Source: a virus
DNA: 44,597 nt
Strand: one strand, 5' to 3'
IMG/VR virus record: IMGVR_UViG_3300031463_000548
Coordinates: 1 to 44,597 of that record
Positions within the stretch are counted from its first letter, which is position 1; every line of letters begins with the position of its first letter. A program made the translations under genes and the position numbers. Of this stretch, positions 16,474-24,905 are shown one piece after another. The notes under the pieces are model-generated. The model was not told where the DNA came from. It did not search any database and saw only the letters and a list, made by a program, of their open reading frames with translations.

Positions 16474-18432
16474 TCACCCACCGTATTCAATATCCTTTCT
16501 GGAATCGAACACATCATACCTGAGCATCTTCGACCACAGTTCGAATATCTGCGGAATTACTCTCTCGAACTCGACCACGGCCTTGTCAAACATGTTCTCA
16601 ACAATTATCACATTCGCACCGAATTCGCTGTTAACTGGCTTCAGAGAATAGAAATCACTGTAAAGCACCTTTCCAAGCTCTGTTCTGCATAAATAATCAA
16701 CAGGATACTCGAATCCAAGTGCCTTTACCAACAGTGAATCGTGAGGCAATTCCTGGATAAACGTCTTTCTGGAATAGAAACGCTCTTTATATGTCGAATT
16801 GAATGCCTTCGATAATAACAATTTATCAGTGAATCCAAATTTATGTGTGCGCTGCATGTACGCACGAATCGGATATGTGCCAACAAATGTCTTCCGTGAA
16901 TAAAATTTATTATTTATATTAAATTCAAGCGTCTTTTGCAGCCACGCATCCATCTCGCCATACTTGAAATCGATCGTACCAACCGACATCATATCAGATG
17001 CATATTCTGAATCGAATGCCTTCTGCAAGTACTCTCGCATAGCCATTGATTTGGCACGAGTAACTCCGATTGAAGCACGGCTGGTAAATGATTTCTGTAA
17101 GGCCTTTCTGAGCCACGCATCCAAATACTGTATGACATTTATGCGATCCTTTCTAATCAGCAGATCAGTAACGAACGACTTGGTGCGTTTTTCCCAGTTT
17201 TTCAGATAAACATCAGCATCGAATGTCATCATAACTTCTTTCTTGTACCATTCTGCGTGAACATCATATGTATACCATATATCATTACCACACCATGTCG
17301 CATGTCGTGTATATTTAACATTGAATGTTATATAGTATGGATTACGTGCTGGATATGATGATAGATCCTTAGCATCATATACCTCCACCCATGCATCGAG
17401 TGTGGTCGGAGTTGATCCTCCGCTAATTTCTCCTGTGATATCTATACCATATACTGAAAACTCACTGATATTCATATCCTGCCAGGTAATCCCACCATCC
17501 AGGCTGTACTTCAGTGATGGTTCGTAAGCGTTTCGCTGGGTATTGAACCGCATCTGTGAGGAGAATACCATTGACTCAATATTTGGCGTACCTACTCTCT
17601 GGATAATATGAGTAGCGAGCTGACCATTCTCATATCCTGAGAATGGTTGATCAAATTTTGCAACACCTAGCTTGAATGGATCCGATATATAGTAATGCCG
17701 GACAATTCCAAGATTCTTAAAATATACCCGCATCATATATCTTGGATAAAAGTTATAATCAATATAATCCAAACGAGTTAAAATTATTTGTAATATCCGC
17801 ACATCATTTCTATTCCAGATATTATAATTTTCATAATGTGCTGTGCGTTCATTCCAGGTATTCCCTTCGTCATTTGATACAAAAAGCCTACCACCAACAG
17901 CAGCCAATACCTGCCTACCAAAACCATCGATAGCTGGATATGAATCGTTATCCCAGGAAGGATTTAAAACTGTATACCAGTTTCTTCCACGATTAGTTGA
18001 TTTCCATACCTTTCTCCCATCATGTGCGAGTAATGTATCGTTTCCAACATTCACTATTGCACGGCATCCTGGAGCATCAGATGATATTTTGTACCAGTTC
18101 GTACCAGAGTTTGTTGACTCATACCACCCATCCGACGCGCTGCATAGCATCCATCCTGGATCAACCCTGAGAACATTATATAAAACGCTTGGAGCATTGT
18201 ATACCAGTCTCCATGTCCTGCCATAATCTCGGCTCTGGTAGATCGCATACGCATTCGTTGTCAGCCGGACAATCGCCACATAGTATGTACCATACGCCCA
18301 GTCATAATCAACCACATCCGCAACATCGCCTGGGAGTGGCTCTGATACCCACCACTCCTTGAAATTCTGGACATCAAACGTCCCGACAAAGCGAGGTTCA
18401 TTGGGTAATCGAGTTAATACAACTGGTCGCAT
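16474..18432 (-). CDS. Asp-box (BNR) propeller protein with fibre repeats
   Basis: In this 652-aa protein residues 60-200 carry at least four Asp-box motifs of type SxDxGxTW (SRDYGRTW, STNSGTNW, STNRGRNW, SNDEGNTW) and a fifth lies near 310 (SLDGGITW), so the N-terminal half is probably a beta-propeller as in BNR proteins. No sialidase catalytic set is evident. From about 400 the chain changes to short repeats (LQKAFDSEYASDMM, LLSKAFNSTYKERFYSRK) of the family that fills the giant fibre at 40551-44597. It likely acts in host recognition on the baseplate. GGTGA is 4 nt from the ATG, and the next gene upstream ends at the same base. Confidence 0.72.
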   Translation of the reverse strand: MRPVVLTRLPNEPRFVGTFDVQNFKEWWVSEPLPGDVADVVDYDWAYGTYYVAIVRLTTNAYAIYQSRDYGRTWRLVYNAPSVLYNVLRVDPGWMLCSASDGWYESTNSGTNWYKISSDAPGCRAIVNVGNDTLLAHDGRKVWKSTNRGRNWYTVLNPSWDNDSYPAIDGFGRQVLAAVGGRLFVSNDEGNTWNERTAHYENYNIWNRNDVRILQIILTRLDYIDYNFYPRYMMRVYFKNLGIVRHYYISDPFKLGVAKFDQPFSGYENGQLATHIIQRVGTPNIESMVFSSQMRFNTQRNAYEPSLKYSLDGGITWQDMNISEFSVYGIDITGEISGGSTPTTLDAWVEVYDAKDLSSYPARNPYYITFNVKYTRHATWCGNDIWYTYDVHAEWYKKEVMMTFDADVYLKNWEKRTKSFVTDLLIRKDRINVIQYLDAWLRKALQKSFTSRASIGVTRAKSMAMREYLQKAFDSEYASDMMSVGTIDFKYGEMDAWLQKTLEFNINNKFYSRKTFVGTYPIRAYMQRTHKFGFTDKLLLSKAFNSTYKERFYSRKTFIQELPHDSLLVKALGFEYPVDYLCRTELGKVLYSDFYSLKPVNSEFGANVIIVENMFDKAVVEFERVIPQIFELWSKMLRYDVFDSRKDIEYGG

Positions 18433-20330
18433 TATTTCACCAGGGTGACACTAAAGCTGCATGACGATTCATTTCCTTTTATAAATGTGGTCCATAACCA
18501 CATCTCTCGTATCCAGGATACCGAAACATAGCTCCGCATAGCAATTGATCTAGCTATAGTTCTTCGAGTAATTACATCAAATGGATAATCATATCTCATG
18601 AACGGATATGATATAAGTAAATCAGCATCATATATGCGCTTTTTAGTAGATGCGATACCCGCTCTGAACAGATATCCTCTATGCAGAACGAATTTCAGCT
18701 TCGCGTCGACGCGATAGCTGCGTAAAAGTATTCCCCATATAGACACATTAACAATATAATTCTTATTAAAAACCAGTGCAGTTAGAGCGCTTGCACCATA
18801 TGTTTTTAAAAACGTATCCAGAAGAAACACATCGGTATCAAAATCACATCTCCCAGTCCCAGCCGGACCATATCCCATCGTGTAATCCGCCAGGCCGAAA
18901 TATATCTTCCAGTCAACTCCAGCCGCCAGAGTCCTCCGGAGAGCGTATTCAACCAGAGATTGGTTCTCCATCACGAACCGAATTGCATCAACGTCCTTCC
19001 ATCGTATATACACCTTACCTGGCTCGTAAATGGATATTTCAGTGCTGCCCACCTTTCCAGCAATCTCGTCAAGAACCCGCTGACATGTTTCCTTCGTTCC
19101 AGAGCCTACCTGAGAAAGCACATACGTCTTCAGTCGCTTTCGGTATTGAACATCGTCCTCATCTGTAAATCTCGGTAGATTGTACAGCTTTCCCCACTTT
19201 GTATCCAGCTCATCTCCGGTCGAATAATCTATCTTGTGCGCCAGATCAAGCGTTACCAGCCTGGTGCGCACGTCTGCAATTTGATAAGCAAGCAACTTTA
19301 CCAGAGTGCTTACAACCGGCCTGGCACCAGGCAGAATTCTGAGCTTCAGGTTCGCCCCGTAATTTGCCTCATATTTTACGAGCTTTGATATGCTCATCCG
19401 GTATGGGATCCGGTCCTTCTCAGGATATGCTATAAATGCACCGCTGGAAAACCCCTTGGAGAACTGCTTCTGTGTCAGAAAATCTACTGGATAAGCACGA
19501 CTATCGATATAAAATATCTCTACTGTATCCAGGCATCCATATACTCGTGCACCGCCGATCGATATCGCATTTGCAGAATTACCATCTCCTGCCAGCTCAG
19601 CCCTGGCCAGAAGCATCGAGGATTCGGCAGTGAAAACGTCTCCTGTGTATACTTCAGTATCACCATAAAAGTTCCCGCTCAGATCCGACCCGCCGAATGC
19701 GATCATGTTATTGTACATGCCGCCAGCAGCCAGAGATATCCTGGCTACAAGCATGGTCGGACCATTGACCCAGGCCTCTCCATTATAGAGTACTGTGCTG
19801 TTCAGCACAGAAGACCCATTGAATCCACCAAGGCATACTGAGCTAGTTGATGGCAATCCCACAGCAGCGCCCATCTCACGCGGCTGTGGTAGAGATGGTA
19901 TGGCTGACCAGCTACTACCATTAAACTTCTCGGCTGTATAGAGGATATCCGCACCGCCGGAACCACCAGCAGCAAAAGCGTTTGTAATCCTGCCGTATCC
20001 CATATGATACGATCTGGAATACAGCATATTACCAGCCGACTCCCATGAGGTACCATTGAACTTCTCAGTCGAGCTGAGCCGACCACCAGATGACGACACA
20101 CCACCGTATACTATCGCGTCGGTCAGATCTCCACCGGCATGATATGCACGGGGTGTTATCAGAGGAGCAGAAGTGGACCACGTGGTTCCGTTATACACAA
20201 ACGTGCTGCCACTTATAATTGAAGTATTATCAATACCACCGGTTACACGAGCTCCAGTCCGATTTCCTCCTCCGACTGCACCTTTACGTGCCGATGGTAT
20301 ACTGGGAGCGGATGCCCATACGCCGACCAT
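18432..20330 (-). CDS. Kelch-like propeller fused to gpI/baseplate-type domain
   Basis: In this 632-aa protein residues 1-270 hold about six Kelch-like units (GGxxxSG, EKFNGTSWESAG, VLYNGEAWVNGP), so a beta-propeller is expected. Residues about 290-480 carry a baseplate anchor resembling tail protein I-type domains (YSTGDELDTKWGKLYNLPR, YRKRLKTYVLSQVGSGTK). The C-terminal 150 residues contain copies of the short fibre repeat (YDADLLISYPFMRYDYPFDV). The architecture suggests a receptor-binding wedge that links propeller and fibre parts to the baseplate. GAGGT precedes the ATG by 6 nt. Confidence 0.75.
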   Translation of the reverse strand: MVGVWASAPSIPSARKGAVGGGNRTGARVTGGIDNTSIISGSTFVYNGTTWSTSAPLITPRAYHAGGDLTDAIVYGGVSSSGGRLSSTEKFNGTSWESAGNMLYSRSYHMGYGRITNAFAAGGSGGADILYTAEKFNGSSWSAIPSLPQPREMGAAVGLPSTSSVCLGGFNGSSVLNSTVLYNGEAWVNGPTMLVARISLAAGGMYNNMIAFGGSDLSGNFYGDTEVYTGDVFTAESSMLLARAELAGDGNSANAISIGGARVYGCLDTVEIFYIDSRAYPVDFLTQKQFSKGFSSGAFIAYPEKDRIPYRMSISKLVKYEANYGANLKLRILPGARPVVSTLVKLLAYQIADVRTRLVTLDLAHKIDYSTGDELDTKWGKLYNLPRFTDEDDVQYRKRLKTYVLSQVGSGTKETCQRVLDEIAGKVGSTEISIYEPGKVYIRWKDVDAIRFVMENQSLVEYALRRTLAAGVDWKIYFGLADYTMGYGPAGTGRCDFDTDVFLLDTFLKTYGASALTALVFNKNYIVNVSIWGILLRSYRVDAKLKFVLHRGYLFRAGIASTKKRIYDADLLISYPFMRYDYPFDVITRRTIARSIAMRSYVSVSWIREMWLWTTFIKGNESSCSFSVTLVK

Positions 20331-20339
20331 TTAAAAACC

Positions 20340-20555
20340 TCATGATAACCAGCGTGTATCTTCGCACAGGTATGGATTCACGTTCTCCTGAGACAGTACC
20401 CTGAACGATATGCTTCTCTTTGTCTTGGGGAGTTTGGGACGATTCGACAGGATCACACTAAAAGATCCCTGTAAATAATCACGAATACTGGCGTGAATAA
20501 CACCTGCTCTGCATCTAGTGCATACTCCATAGATGTTATACCTGGTGGTTGTCAT
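20340..20555 (-). CDS. Small protein of unknown function
   Basis: This 71-aa protein sits tightly between two genes (9 and 5 nt gaps), which argues that it is real although its ribosome binding site is weak. It has a CTRC pair near residue 12 that could bind metal with C64, and a basic centre (NRPKLPKTKRSISFRV). The family is not recognised; a small tail or baseplate component is the contextual guess. Confidence 0.55.
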   Translation of the reverse strand: MTTTRYNIYGVCTRCRAGVIHASIRDYLQGSFSVILSNRPKLPKTKRSISFRVLSQENVNPYLCEDTRWLS

Positions 20556-20560
20556 AAAAA

Positions 20561-20986
20561 TTACTCAACAGTAAGTATCGGTGTGGCAAATGTCAGTATT
20601 ATACCATCCCCGCTCTGCACGGTGATTTCCTGCATCAGGTCAGCAAAGCATACAAGAGCGTCATTTGTATGGGAATCATTATAGATAACAACATATCGGA
20701 ATGGTCCAAACGATCCACCAGATGCCATATATATAACATCACTGGCCAGCAGCATTGCATTACCCGACTCCTCATCTATATCCCATGTAACATCAAGCAC
20801 TGATTCCGAATACCCATTCTGCTCGACGATTCCTGGAATATCCGATTTCACAGTGTCCTCAGCAGCGGATGGAGCCGTATTGGAGAGATATACCTTTAAA
20901 ACATCACCACAATCCCCAAAACAATGCTCGCCCTTCGCAAATGCACCTACAAAACTCTTGAACTTCACAAAACTGGCATCTGGCAT
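20561..20986 (-). CDS. Phage structural protein of the short beta type
   Basis: This 141-aa protein has the pattern KFxxFVGAFAKGEHCFGD, then VLKVYLSNTAPSAAEDTV, which resembles a small virion protein family common in tailed phages (strand followed by SNTAP). The C-terminus is beta-rich (PFRYVVIYNDSHTNDALVCF). GAGGTG precedes the ATG by 5 nt and the start overlaps the upstream stop by one base. A tail-fibre-associated or decoration role is possible. The family match is from memory and not tested. Confidence 0.65.
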   Translation of the reverse strand: MPDASFVKFKSFVGAFAKGEHCFGDCGDVLKVYLSNTAPSAAEDTVKSDIPGIVEQNGYSESVLDVTWDIDEESGNAMLLASDVIYMASGGSFGPFRYVVIYNDSHTNDALVCFADLMQEITVQSGDGIILTFATPILTVE

Positions 20987-21672
20987 TATTGCACCTCAGA
21001 TAGCATCTTTAAAGCATTTGCAGCAACCGTTCCCAGCCGGTCATAGAGACCAGCCTGCTTACATATATCAATTAACTTAATAACTCTCCGCTTCGCAACC
21101 GCTCGTCTCTCAGGATCCGGCGAGTTCAGATCATCCGGAAGCATCATACATGCTCGCATCGTCATTGATAGCAGTTCATCAACACCACGGTTGCTGGTAT
21201 TGAATGACCCATCATCCAGGCCATCCTTTATATCCTGCCACAACTGCAACTCACGAATGCGATCTCTCATCCGTATGCGGAGAGAATGCAGCTTGTACAG
21301 CAATTCGTCTTTATCAATTTCAAGGAGCTCTCTATCAACCCCAGGCGGACATGTTGCAAGCCTCTCCTCAACATCTCTGAGCTTCACAACAGTCCTGCGA
21401 GCTTCAAACGATTCGGCAACGAGCGCATCCAGCATTGTGATCTGCTCCAGCGTTGCCTGATGATATTTGCTCGCATTGGTCGGATGCCGAACATCGTCCA
21501 GGACGGCATATATTGCTTCTACCGGAGTCCTCCATATTATATAAGTATCAACAGCCTTTTCTAAATCCGGAATCAGTGACTGTAGCGCTTCTATATCCTT
21601 CTCAGGAAGAATTCCGGATAATGGATGAGCTATCCGGCTCAAATTCCTCGATGAACTCTCCTCTATCATCAT
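20986..21672 (-). CDS. Helical protein of unknown function
   Basis: This 228-aa protein is almost wholly helical, with a coiled-coil-like centre (DRELLEIDKDELLYKLHSLRIRMRDRIRELQLW). The listed start overlaps the zinc-ribbon gene by 71 nt; an in-frame TTG at 21642 would shorten the overlap. The end overlaps the next gene by one base. It lies in the connector-to-baseplate segment, so a virion assembly or chaperone role is possible. No family was recognised. Confidence 0.6.
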   Translation of the reverse strand: MMIEESSSRNLSRIAHPLSGILPEKDIEALQSLIPDLEKAVDTYIIWRTPVEAIYAVLDDVRHPTNASKYHQATLEQITMLDALVAESFEARRTVVKLRDVEERLATCPPGVDRELLEIDKDELLYKLHSLRIRMRDRIRELQLWQDIKDGLDDGSFNTSNRGVDELLSMTMRACMMLPDDLNSPDPERRAVAKRRVIKLIDICKQAGLYDRLGTVAANALKMLSEVQ

Positions 21673-22252
21673 ATTTACGTACTTTCCCCCCAGAATGCCC
21701 TATGCAGTAAAAAACTTCATGTGACATACCAACATGGAGTGTAAGAGACCTCGTGCGTATGAGCCCATATGGATCGCCTTTCTTCTCGCATATGGGGCAT
21801 CGCACTTCCCCATTCGGCAGAAAGATGGGATCTTCAATGATCTCCTTGCATCTCTTACAGTACCAATCATTACTCGACAGGCATGTGGGACACTCCAGCT
21901 TGTTTGTGCCATCCCAGAAGACCACTGTACCACACACGGTGCATTTATAATAATCATACTGATTTATTTCATGAACCCTGTAAACAATAGGTACTTCTCC
22001 TTCCGGAATATCCAATGATATTATAGGGTTATCAGTCGCAATTGCGAGAATCTTAGATGTATTCCAAACCTTTCTCGCCAGATCATCATTAAACGGACAG
22101 AGTATTACCCTGGATATATTCTCCAGTGGAAGGTCTTTCCATAGATTCTCATGACCAGTCATTGGATCAAACTGAGGGATTGCATTTTCGCCGTCCTTCA
22201 GGACTACGATCCAATGATATGTATATATCGGTTCGGGTTGATTGAGCACCAT
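21602..22252 (-). CDS. Double zinc-ribbon structural protein
   Basis: This 216-aa protein has two CxxC-CxxC sets, at 104/107 with 121/124 and at 132/135 with 152/155, giving two predicted zinc ribbons. The N-terminus is beta-rich (YHWIVVLKDGENAIPQF) and the C-terminal part contains TLHVGMSHEVFYCIGHSGG. Together with the Cys-rich spike this shows several zinc-binding virion-region proteins. GGGAGG lies 5 nt before ATG, just after the hairpin at 22301-22327. The function is unknown; it could be a tail or neck protein or a nucleic-acid-binding factor. Confidence 0.65.
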   Translation of the reverse strand: MVLNQPEPIYTYHWIVVLKDGENAIPQFDPMTGHENLWKDLPLENISRVILCPFNDDLARKVWNTSKILAIATDNPIISLDIPEGEVPIVYRVHEINQYDYYKCTVCGTVVFWDGTNKLECPTCLSSNDWYCKRCKEIIEDPIFLPNGEVRCPICEKKGDPYGLIRTRSLTLHVGMSHEVFYCIGHSGGKVRKYDDRGEFIEEFEPDSSSIIRNSS

Positions 22253-22300
22253 GTTTTCCTCCCAGTTCCTCTTCAGGAAGCCAGCGCCCTAAAAAGGAAA

Positions 22301-22327
22301 TAGGAAAATGCTGAACGCATTTTCCTA
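22301..22327 (-). terminator. Hairpin overlapping the stop codon of the 22325-22900 gene
   Basis: A perfect 11-bp inverted repeat (TAGGAAAATGC with GCATTTTCCTA) and 5-nt loop begins at the stop codon itself. On the minus strand it is followed by TTTCCTTTTTAGG. It should act as a partial terminator or mRNA-stabilising end. The hairpin includes the TAG stop, which may also influence termination of translation. Confidence 0.68.
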
Positions 22328-22900
22328 AATCTCATCGTATCTGAACGTAAACGTCTCGTTCGGCTTGTCGCCCTGAGTGGCATCAGGCGCAATCTTTATC
22401 TGAGTCACAACGCTCTTGGAGCCGAATGCTGCGGTGTACGTGCTGGTATCAACCACCAGCGGGTTGGCGGATGTATAGTTATCCGCATCGACCGCAGGCG
22501 TGCTCTGGCTCTTATAGTACAGATGACCGTTCGAGGAATCCCCAATATAGTATCCTGTAGTACCCTGGACACCAGTGGCCTGAGCATAGTTTGCCTCTGG
22601 ACAGCCGTTATCGCCAGAATCCCTCTTGCCGACAAGCAGCATTCCACCAGTGCCGAGCTGCCAGTTGGTCTTAACGTTGCCAGATGTAAACCACCTGATG
22701 TTCGTTATTCTGGTGAATGAGCCGGAGGCATACATCCTGTGATGCTTCCAGTAGCTGTAATTGAATCCAGACGAAGGAACTACGCAAACATAGTTATCTC
22801 CTGGGTTGTATGTATCGGCTGTACAATATCTGCCCTGTGTAATTGTAGTCCAAGTGACTGTTGAACCATTACCTTCCTGAATAACAACAGTTGCCGTCAT
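22325..22900 (-). CDS. Unknown beta-rich, probably abundant virion protein
   Basis: This 191-aa protein is rich in Gly, Ser, Thr, Tyr and Asn and has alternating strand patterns (TVTWTTITQGRYCTADTY, GGMLLVGKRDSGDNG, VVTQIKIAPDATQG). Such composition suits an exposed virion protein. A strong 3' hairpin like that behind the capsid and tube genes implies high expression. GAGGTGAT precedes ATG by 6 nt and the end of the upstream gene overlaps by 4 nt. It lies in the neck region. The family is not recognised; decoration, neck whisker or a second tube-like protein are options. Confidence 0.68.
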   Translation of the reverse strand: MTATVVIQEGNGSTVTWTTITQGRYCTADTYNPGDNYVCVVPSSGFNYSYWKHHRMYASGSFTRITNIRWFTSGNVKTNWQLGTGGMLLVGKRDSGDNGCPEANYAQATGVQGTTGYYIGDSSNGHLYYKSQSTPAVDADNYTSANPLVVDTSTYTAAFGSKSVVTQIKIAPDATQGDKPNETFTFRYDEI

Positions 22901-23295
22901 TCTTTAATCACCTCTTCAAAATAATCAAAAATCTTATTCACTACTTGTTTTGAAATACGATCAATATTCTCATCGAATGTTAGACGGAGAAATGGTCTGG
23001 AGGGAATAAATGATCCAGGAGCTCCAAACTCGTTTATCAGTGCAATTCTTTCAAGCTCAGGATCAAATACTCCTATCCGTCCAATAACGCGATCAGGCTC
23101 GTCGATTATTTCATATTTTATACTGTTTACAAGGTCCCCGTGCTCATACAGAGGATGATCAAATCCCTTTTTACGTATAGTGGCCGGAGCATTCGGTACG
23201 AACCTATCGCCTACCAGAATGTTCTGTTTCATTATTTGAGATAGCTCATCAGATGCCTCACGAACGATCTCAACAATTCTCTTATCCAGAAACAC
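22897..23295 (-). CDS. HK97 gp10-like neck/tail completion protein
   Basis: The 132 aa from GTG 23295 begin with a helix (LDKRIVEIVREASDELSQIM) followed by the family pattern HGDLVNSI, INEFGAPGSFIPSRPFLR and a final helix, as in gp10-type head-tail joining proteins. The longest frame reaches 23367 but overlaps the upstream gene by 86 nt and adds unrelated residues, so the GTG overlapping that gene by 14 nt is preferred. It joins the head connector to the tail. Confidence 0.78.
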   Translation of the reverse strand: MFLDKRIVEIVREASDELSQIMKQNILVGDRFVPNAPATIRKKGFDHPLYEHGDLVNSIKYEIIDEPDRVIGRIGVFDPELERIALINEFGAPGSFIPSRPFLRLTFDENIDRISKQVVNKIFDYFEEVIKE

Positions 23296-23944
23296 TCCCC
23301 GTATACACGATACCAAATCCCTTTGGCAGGGTTGTGTTAACCTCGTTACAGAATGCCAGCCAATCATCCGGCTTAGCTGGCGTCTGATTTATGCTCAGAT
23401 AGCTCCGTATCGTCATCCAGCCAATTTCCCTGTAATCTGCAACGGTTACTGGCCTTCCAATATTGTCCTGTGTTACAATCTTTCCACGGAATGTTGCGTT
23501 ACCATCCATTATAATGAGACTATCGTGGCTCTCCGTTCCAACACCTAACTTAATAACATCAGATGATGCAGAACCAGAAAAACTGCCAGTTATCTTGGTT
23601 GCAACATACTCGTGCTTATAACCAGCACCATATGATCGAACCTCATATTTATTCCGATATCCTCCACGAACGCCCTCGACTATAAAAGATGATGTGAATG
23701 TATTCGTGGACTCATCCCAATTCCGCTTCGTCTCATACATCACAAAAGACGCATTCTCTGCCATCGCCCGATCATATGAATGCCTGGTCATTGTGGTATC
23801 GTCAATTGTGCCAGATCCAGACACGCTATGCTCAACCACATTCGCATCCCCGAAACATGCAAACAATACCATTAGGCCAATAAGGGATAATACAGTGGTT
23901 ACAAATATCAGTAATACAGTTTCATGTACCGAAAGTGCCCTCAA
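23282..23944 (-). CDS. Membrane-anchored or secreted protein in the neck cluster
   Basis: This 220-aa protein starts at TTG 23944, eight nt after AAGGTGG. Residues about 8-32 form a hydrophobic segment (TVLLIFVTTVLSLIGLMVLF), then ACFGDAN. The rest is polar and strand-rich (SFIVEGVRGGYRNKYEVRSY, NATFRGKIVTQD). The topology suggests a host membrane-anchored or exported protein, which is odd between connector genes. The cysteine after the segment is near-lipobox (LFAC) but the -2 Phe is not canonical. Superinfection exclusion or host surface modification are possible roles; no family was recognised. Confidence 0.65.
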   Translation of the reverse strand: MRALSVHETVLLIFVTTVLSLIGLMVLFACFGDANVVEHSVSGSGTIDDTTMTRHSYDRAMAENASFVMYETKRNWDESTNTFTSSFIVEGVRGGYRNKYEVRSYGAGYKHEYVATKITGSFSGSASSDVIKLGVGTESHDSLIIMDGNATFRGKIVTQDNIGRPVTVADYREIGWMTIRSYLSINQTPAKPDDWLAFCNEVNTTLPKGFGIVYTGSVSG

Positions 23945-23956
23945 GACTTCCCACCT

Positions 23957-24349
23957 TTAAAACAATAAAAATCCTGGTCTGACGATCCGACCCGCAGTGC
24001 CATATGCGACTATCATGCGAACCGAGTCAAGTGCAGTCTCCCTGAGATGACGGAGTTTTTGATGAACATCTCTCATTATGACCTCCCCAGTCGGAGTCCA
24101 TATGCCTTCAGCATTGACCGATCCAGGGAGCTCGTTAACAACTCTATCACTGTATGTCTGATATGCTAGATATGCAGCATAGTTTCGCTTAGCAATATCA
24201 ATCACAGACTCCTCGATGACAGATCTCCTCGCAAGCGCGTTTATATACTCCTCAGCCCGCTGTATGGCGATAAGAATTGATTCATCCGAAAGCTCCTGAG
24301 GATTATGCATATTCAGCATACTCCGAACTCCATCAATAGTTACCGCCAA
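23957..24349 (-). CDS. Head-tail adaptor-like protein
   Basis: This 130-aa protein starts at TTG 24349; GGTGAT lies 3 nt upstream and overlaps the previous stop, leaving a 4-nt gap. The longest frame reaches 24487 but would overlap the previous gene by 134 nt. The chain is a helical bundle (ESILIAIQRAEEYINALA, IDIAKRNYAAYLAYQTY, IMRDVHQKLRHLRETALDSV), the expected fold class of gp6/gp15-type connector proteins. The function is inferred from position and helical pattern. Confidence 0.6.
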   Translation of the reverse strand: MAVTIDGVRSMLNMHNPQELSDESILIAIQRAEEYINALARRSVIEESVIDIAKRNYAAYLAYQTYSDRVVNELPGSVNAEGIWTPTGEVIMRDVHQKLRHLRETALDSVRMIVAYGTAGRIVRPGFLLF

Positions 24350-24353
24350 AATA

Positions 24354-24905
24354 TCACCCAATCTCCTTATGCTTCCTCCAATCATCAATCGAGAAGCCTG
24401 TACGGAGCCACTGTGTCGTCCCCATCGGCATATCTCGTGTAAAGAATGGTGCAGCGTCGCTTGATCCGTTGTATGGTCCGGCGGCACGCAATCCTGCGCT
24501 TGTTATGACATCTAACAACTGGTTGTATGCCTCACGCGGAGCCGTGTTATCTCTTCGCTCTATATCTATGACCGGCAGTCCGCTTCCTGGATCAACACGC
24601 TGCCGCCGGTATGCCCAGTCAGGGTTCGATTTCTCACAGTAATCCGCTATCAGATGCGTCAGAGCAGCACGTGTCTGTGAGTAGGTTGCCTTTATTCCGC
24701 CTCTGCTCAGCAGATCATACCTGAACTCATCAACGGCGAGCTCATACAGCATCTCAAAAAATACGAACGGCACATAGGCAGGATCTGTAAACTGGTTTTG
24801 CAGAGCCTGCTCGCGTGTCTGAACCGGAATATATTGATACTGAAACCTAAACATTGCGAGAACATCATCAACAGTGGGATACTCGCCGGTTTCAGACATG
24901 ATCAT
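24354..24905 (-). CDS. Unknown connector-region protein
   Basis: This 183-aa protein starts at ATG 24905, overlapping the previous stop (TGATG); a second ATG at 24899 is possible. Helical segments (FEMLYELAVDEFRYDLLSRG, YSQTRAALTHLIADYCEKS) and a polar C-terminus (FFTRDMPMGTTQWLRTGF) are visible. It lies between the head fibre-like gene and the adaptor. No family was recognised; a neck or head completion protein is likely from context. Confidence 0.6.
   Translation of the reverse strand: MIMSETGEYPTVDDVLAMFRFQYQYIPVQTREQALQNQFTDPAYVPFVFFEMLYELAVDEFRYDLLSRGGIKATYSQTRAALTHLIADYCEKSNPDWAYRRQRVDPGSGLPVIDIERRDNTAPREAYNQLLDVITSAGLRAAGPYNGSSDAAPFFTRDMPMGTTQWLRTGFSIDDWRKHKEIG

Noticed and set aside
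16474-18432. Sialidase activity for the Asp-box protein
   Set aside because: Asp-boxes are structural and occur in many propellers; the catalytic Arg triad, Tyr and Glu set of sialidases was not seen.
23830-23860. Lipoprotein signal in the 23282-23944 protein
   Set aside because: LFAC resembles a lipobox but Phe at -2 is not allowed in the usual pattern; a plain membrane anchor or signal is safer.
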